Below the pieces are notes generated by a model. That model was not told the origin of the DNA and ran no database searches. It was given only the letters and a program-made list of their open reading frames with translations. Shown here piece after piece: positions 6,490 through 9,368 of a stretch of DNA of 9,368 bases (within the stretch, counting starts at the first letter, position 1; each line of letters begins with the position of its first letter). The DNA lies in NCBI GenBank assembly GCA_027064845.1, contig JAMOPC010000352.1, positions 1-9,368 on the forward strand, read 5' to 3'. The DNA is from Desulfurococcales archaeon (GTDB lineage: Archaea > Thermoproteota > Thermoprotei_A > Sulfolobales > Desulfurococcaceae). The translations under genes were made by a program, and so were the position numbers.

Positions 6490-8201
6490 ATTTCTGGATA
6501 CGTAAAGTAGAGGATCTGAGCAAAGAGGAGTTACTAGAAATAATTGATAGAGAGCTTAAAGGGCTTGTTACCGATAAATATGTTCCTACTAATAACTTCG
6601 TCGTATACTTCGCAGAACGTGAAAAGATCCCTGCTATTATTGAGAAATTAATGGAGTTCTCCTATACTAGGTTAAGCGTAATAGCTGGTAATGATGAGAG
6701 ATACTATATGAATAAATTATCTCTTACTTACATCATTGCTTTTGATAAACAAGACCTCTATATAGGTATTAGGACTTATCTACCATTCTATGACCCAGTT
6801 GCACCGAGTATCACTGATATGGTTAAAGCTGCTTGGTGGAATGAGAGAGAGAACAGAGACTTGTTTGGTATAGAGTTTTCAGGATTAAAGGATAAGAGAA
6901 AACTAGTGCTTCCAGAGTACTGGCCCGATAACGTGCATCCTTGGCGTAAAGATTATCCATATAATAAACCTGTTATGGATTGGAGAGAGGGTCTTCCAGA
7001 CTATACTCCTGTTCGTGAAACAAAAGATGTTGATGTTATTGGTTTCGGCCCATACCATATGGTTAATGATGAGCCCATCCATTGGAGACTCTATGTTAAA
7101 GGCGAAGTAATTGTTGATGCCGAACACAGAGGATTCCATAACTGGAGAGGTATTGAGAAAATCGCTGAAGGCAGACTAACATATAATCAGATACCATTTA
7201 TTGCTGAGAGAATCTGTGGTATATGTGGTTTTACACATGCTACAGCTTATGTTCAAGCAATAGAGTCGTTGGCTAGAATAGATATCCCTGATCGTGCAAG
7301 ATATATTCGTAGCTTAATGCTAGAGATAGAGAGGATTGAGAGCCACCTATTATGGATAGGAATAGCTTGCCACATCTTAGGTTTTGATACTGGATTCATG
7401 CTTTCATGGAAGACAAGAGAACATATTATGCATTTAGCAGAAGTCCTAACCGGTAATAGGAAGACCTACGGAATGGATATTGTTGGTGGAGTTAGGAGAG
7501 ACGTATTAGGAGATAGAATCAATAAAGCAATCGATACCGTTAAGAAGATCAGGGCTGAATACAAAGAACTCTACAACATGCTCATCAACAACACGATCTT
7601 AGTGAAGAGAACAAGAGGAGTAGGGGTTCTACCCAGAGAAAAAGCTATTAGTTATGGTGTTGTAGGACCAGTTGCTCGTGGTGCTGGATTAGATATTGAT
7701 GTTAGAAAAGACCATCCATACGCAGCTTATAAAGAACTCAGCTTCAACGTCCCCGTATATAGTGAGGGAGACGTACTAGCTATTACCCTTGTCAGACTCG
7801 ACGAGGTCTTCGAGTCACTAGATTTGATAGAGCAAATACTCGATAAATTGCCAAAAGGCCCTATCATGGCTGAAGTCAAAGAGATCCCGGCTAATAAGGA
7901 AGCTGTCGGAGTGGTTGAAGCACCTAGAGGAGAAGATATACACTATGTTAGAAGCGGAGAATACAATAAGATCCAGAGATGGAGGGTTAGAGCACCTAGT
8001 TATGCAAACATACCTCCTGTAAGAGAAATGTTGATAGGTTATAGATTAGCAGATGCCCCAATAATATATGCCTCAGTTGATCCGTGTCTAGCATGTACTG
8101 AGAGGTACTTGGTAATAGATATCGAGACAGGGAAGAAAACGATCATCAGTGATGAAGAGTTGAAGGCGAAGTCACGTAAATTATCAAAAACCATGGGGTG
8201 A
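6483..8201 (+). CDS. hyfG: [NiFe] hydrogenase large subunit, fused NuoC-NuoD type (HycE/HyfG family, group 4)
   Basis: This 572-residue catalytic subunit reduces protons to H2 at a NiFe(CN)2CO site on the cytoplasmic side. Residues about 1-165 are a NuoC-like (30 kDa) domain, with WWNERENRDLFGIEF at 118-132 and LPEYWPDNVHPWRKDYPY at about 144-160. Residues about 185-572 are the NuoD/large-subunit domain, with HRG at 215-217, the L1 motif RICGICGFTH (Cys245, Cys248) and the L2 motif DPCLACTER (Cys535, Cys538). All four Ni-ligand cysteines are present, so this is a real hydrogenase and not complex I or an Mbx-type relative that has lost them. The fused layout and length match HycE/HyfG of formate hydrogenlyase. 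A 31-residue tail after Arg541 looks like the propeptide removed by a HycI-type protease; no protease gene is in the window. It overlaps the NuoH-like gene by 7 bases. Confidence 0.96.
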   Translation: MVNFWIRKVEDLSKEELLEIIDRELKGLVTDKYVPTNNFVVYFAEREKIPAIIEKLMEFSYTRLSVIAGNDERYYMNKLSLTYIIAFDKQDLYIGIRTYLPFYDPVAPSITDMVKAAWWNERENRDLFGIEFSGLKDKRKLVLPEYWPDNVHPWRKDYPYNKPVMDWREGLPDYTPVRETKDVDVIGFGPYHMVNDEPIHWRLYVKGEVIVDAEHRGFHNWRGIEKIAEGRLTYNQIPFIAERICGICGFTHATAYVQAIESLARIDIPDRARYIRSLMLEIERIESHLLWIGIACHILGFDTGFMLSWKTREHIMHLAEVLTGNRKTYGMDIVGGVRRDVLGDRINKAIDTVKKIRAEYKELYNMLINNTILVKRTRGVGVLPREKAISYGVVGPVARGAGLDIDVRKDHPYAAYKELSFNVPVYSEGDVLAITLVRLDEVFESLDLIEQILDKLPKGPIMAEVKEIPANKEAVGVVEAPRGEDIHYVRSGEYNKIQRWRVRAPSYANIPPVREMLIGYRLADAPIIYASVDPCLACTERYLVIDIETGKKTIISDEELKAKSRKLSKTMG

Positions 8202-8202
8202 T
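8197..8202 (+). promoter_or_regulatory. Ribosome binding site (GGTGAT) that decides the start at 8207
   Basis: GGTGAT, within GGGGTGAT, is a perfect 6-base match to the archaeal 16S tail and lies 4 bases before the ATG at 8207. GTG 8198 and ATG 8201 sit in the site itself, and they would add three and two residues respectively. Confidence 0.5.
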
Positions 8203-8206
8203 GAAT

Positions 8207-8761
8207 ATGAGGAAATACTTTGAGAAAACAGATAAGTGGGTTGTAACTTTTAGGTACCCCTTAGAGCCATTGGAACCGCCTAAGGAGCTTAGAGGCAAGC
8301 CAGAAATAGACCCGGATCTATGTATTGGTTGTGGTGCTTGTGCACAAGCATGTCCACCGAATGCTATAACTGTTCATACGGATTATGATGAAGGACTGAA
8401 AAAAGTACGTATATTCTATGGGAGATGTATATATTGTGGTAGGTGCTGGGAAGTTTGTCCAGAAGGAGCTATTAAGCTTACAAACTTCTTCGAAATGGCT
8501 ACACCTAATAAAGAAGACCTTGTTTACGAGGTTGTTCTCCCCCTACACAGGTGTCCGAGATGCGGTAATTATTTAGAATTTACTGAGAGACAAGTACATA
8601 GAGCCTATACTCTTCTAACAAGGCTTCCAGAGGAGAGGAGGAAGGAGCTTCTCGAAAGAATGTTTTTGTGCCGTGATTGTAGGAGACAAGTTTTCTCCCT
8701 AGAAGAATTCAAGAATAGGAGGAGGGATAAATATGTCCAAGCCTCCCAAACCCCGTTTTAG
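8207..8761 (+). CDS. hyfH: Electron-transfer subunit with two [4Fe-4S] clusters and a C-terminal zinc-ribbon-like part (HycF/HyfH, NuoI-like)
   Basis: This 184-residue peripheral subunit is expected to pass electrons from the donor (CODH or ferredoxin) to the small subunit. Seen: CIGCGACAQACP (Cys39, 42, 45, 49) and CIYCGRCWEVCP (Cys74, 77, 80, 84), the two 8Fe-ferredoxin motifs, then CPRC (116/119) and CRDC (155/158), which resemble a zinc ribbon split by a helical stretch. The N-terminal YPLEPLEPPKELRGKPE block and the four late cysteines resemble E. coli HycF as I recall it, more than plain NuoI or MbhN. This supports the formate-hydrogenlyase-type assignment. The start is chosen from the Shine-Dalgarno at 8197-8202; it lies 5 bases past the large-subunit stop. 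The 3' end overlaps the small-subunit gene by 29 bases, and its Arg-rich NRRRDK tail is coded by that gene's ribosome binding site. Confidence 0.93.
   Translation: MRKYFEKTDKWVVTFRYPLEPLEPPKELRGKPEIDPDLCIGCGACAQACPPNAITVHTDYDEGLKKVRIFYGRCIYCGRCWEVCPEGAIKLTNFFEMATPNKEDLVYEVVLPLHRCPRCGNYLEFTERQVHRAYTLLTRLPEERRKELLERMFLCRDCRRQVFSLEEFKNRRRDKYVQASQTPF
8718..8726 (+). promoter_or_regulatory. Ribosome binding site (GGAGGAGGG) for the small-subunit gene
   Basis: A strong Shine-Dalgarno lies inside the 3' end of the electron-transfer subunit gene and 6 bases before the ATG at 8733. It fixes the start and explains the 29-base overlap. Confidence 0.7.
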
Positions 8762-9368
8762 GAGTGTATGGGTTTTCCACGTAGACGCTAGTGCTTGTAA
8801 CGGTTGCGACATAGAAGTACTCGACGTACTTACTCCATTTTACGATGTAGAGAGATTTGGTGTTAAACTAGTCCCAACGCCTAGGCAAGCAGATGCTCTC
8901 CTCGTAAGTGGTTCTGTTAATAGACAAGCTGTTATTGGTTTAAAGAGAGTATATGAAGCAATGCCGCCTAAACCAAGAATAGTAGCAGCCATTGGTGCTT
9001 GCGCGATAGCTGGTGGTATTTTTTATGATAGCCTAGCAGTATATGGTGGTGTAGACAAGATCCTCCCCGTCCACATATATATTCCTGGATGTCCGCCAAG
9101 ACCAGAAGCCATCCTCTTTGGCTTAGGACAATTACTTGGACTCGTTAACCAGAAGATTGCGCCGAGAACAATCTATGCTACAATGGGTGTGAGAGATAGA
9201 GTATATGGTGTGTTATTCAATGAGAGACTCTACAAGGATTTGAGGTACTATTTGACAAGATATGTTGGCTACTATGATAGAGAATACATACTCGAGGACA
9301 TGTTGAAAATAATAAACTCTGCTAAAACACTTGCAGAGCTTAGAGAAAAGATAATAGATAGAGCCTCT
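8733..9368 (+). CDS. hyfI: [NiFe] hydrogenase small subunit, NuoB/HycG/HyfI family (3'-truncated by the window)
   Basis: The frame is open from the ATG at 8733 to the last base, giving 212 residues with no stop, so the gene runs off the right edge. Seen: CNGCD (Cys22, Cys25), IGACAIAGG (Cys90) and PGCPPRPE (Cys120). These four cysteines bind the [4Fe-4S] cluster nearest the NiFe site in group 4 hydrogenases and NuoB, and the order and spacing fit. There is no signal peptide, as expected for a cytoplasm-facing subunit. After Cys120 at least 92 more residues follow, with many Tyr, Arg and Lys, so the protein is longer than NuoB or CooL-type proteins (about 150-180) and closer to HycG/HyfI (about 250). 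It starts inside the previous gene with a strong Shine-Dalgarno. It completes the minimal catalytic set of large, small and Fe-S subunits. Confidence 0.94.
   Translation, partial: MSKPPKPRFRSVWVFHVDASACNGCDIEVLDVLTPFYDVERFGVKLVPTPRQADALLVSGSVNRQAVIGLKRVYEAMPPKPRIVAAIGACAIAGGIFYDSLAVYGGVDKILPVHIYIPGCPPRPEAILFGLGQLLGLVNQKIAPRTIYATMGVRDRVYGVLFNERLYKDLRYYLTRYVGYYDREYILEDMLKIINSAKTLAELREKIIDRAS

Noticed and set aside
657..9368. Respiratory complex I (Nuo/Fpo) or an Mbx-type sulfur-reducing relative
   Set aside because: The large subunit keeps both CxxC Ni-binding motifs, NuoC and NuoD are fused, the ferredoxin subunit is HycF-like, and NuoA, J and K are not seen. These point to a true group 4 hydrogenase.
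1..9368. Mobile element, CRISPR array, tRNA or rRNA
   Set aside because: No transposase-like protein, no regularly spaced repeats, no terminal inverted repeats and no tRNA-like cloverleaf were seen; almost all bases are coding.

Overview
The window reads like part of the genome of an AT-rich hyperthermophilic archaeon, most likely from the Thermoproteota (crenarchaea). The evidence is AGA/AGG as the main arginine codons, abundant ATA isoleucine, strong GGAGGTG-type ribosome binding sites, tightly overlapping genes, and proteins rich in Ile, Tyr, Lys and Glu. A Desulfurococcales-like source is my best guess from overall style, but the genus cannot be fixed from the sequence alone.

All supported genes lie on the + strand. 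Positions 2-532 hold the C-terminal part of a nickel carbon monoxide dehydrogenase (CooS family). A 124-base gap follows (533-656), the only real intergenic space, with a T-tract and a weak inverted repeat. From 657 to the right edge there is one compact operon for a membrane-bound, energy-converting group 4 [NiFe] hydrogenase of the formate-hydrogenlyase (Hyc/Hyf) type. Its order is: antiporter-like subunit 1 (657-2114), antiporter-like subunit 2 (2115-3494), a long antiporter-like HyfB/HycC subunit (3488-5542), the NuoH-like membrane anchor (5539-6489), the fused NuoC-NuoD-type large subunit with all four Ni-binding cysteines (6483-8201), the two-[4Fe-4S] electron-transfer subunit with a C-terminal zinc-ribbon-like part (8207-8761), and the small subunit (8733 to beyond the right edge).

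The simplest reading of how they work together is as follows. CO dehydrogenase oxidises CO to CO2. Electrons pass, directly or through a ferredoxin, to the HycF-like and HycG-like Fe-S subunits and then to the NiFe site, where protons are reduced to H2. The energy drives H+ or Na+ across the membrane through the NuoH-like and three antiporter-like subunits. This would be a CO-driven water-gas-shift respiration. The retained Ni ligands and the HycF-like electron subunit are seen in the sequence. The coupling to CO is inferred from gene adjacency only; CODH and hydrogenase could also be separate units sharing the cell's ferredoxin pool, and formate remains a possible donor if a formate dehydrogenase lies outside the window.

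The features that stand out are three antiporter-like subunits with no small MrpC/NuoK/HyfE-like subunit and no Mrp Na+/H+ antiporter genes in the visible part, acidic residues in place of the usual lysine in the eighth transmembrane segment of two of the three, and a distinct codon style in the CODH gene compared with the hydrogenase genes.
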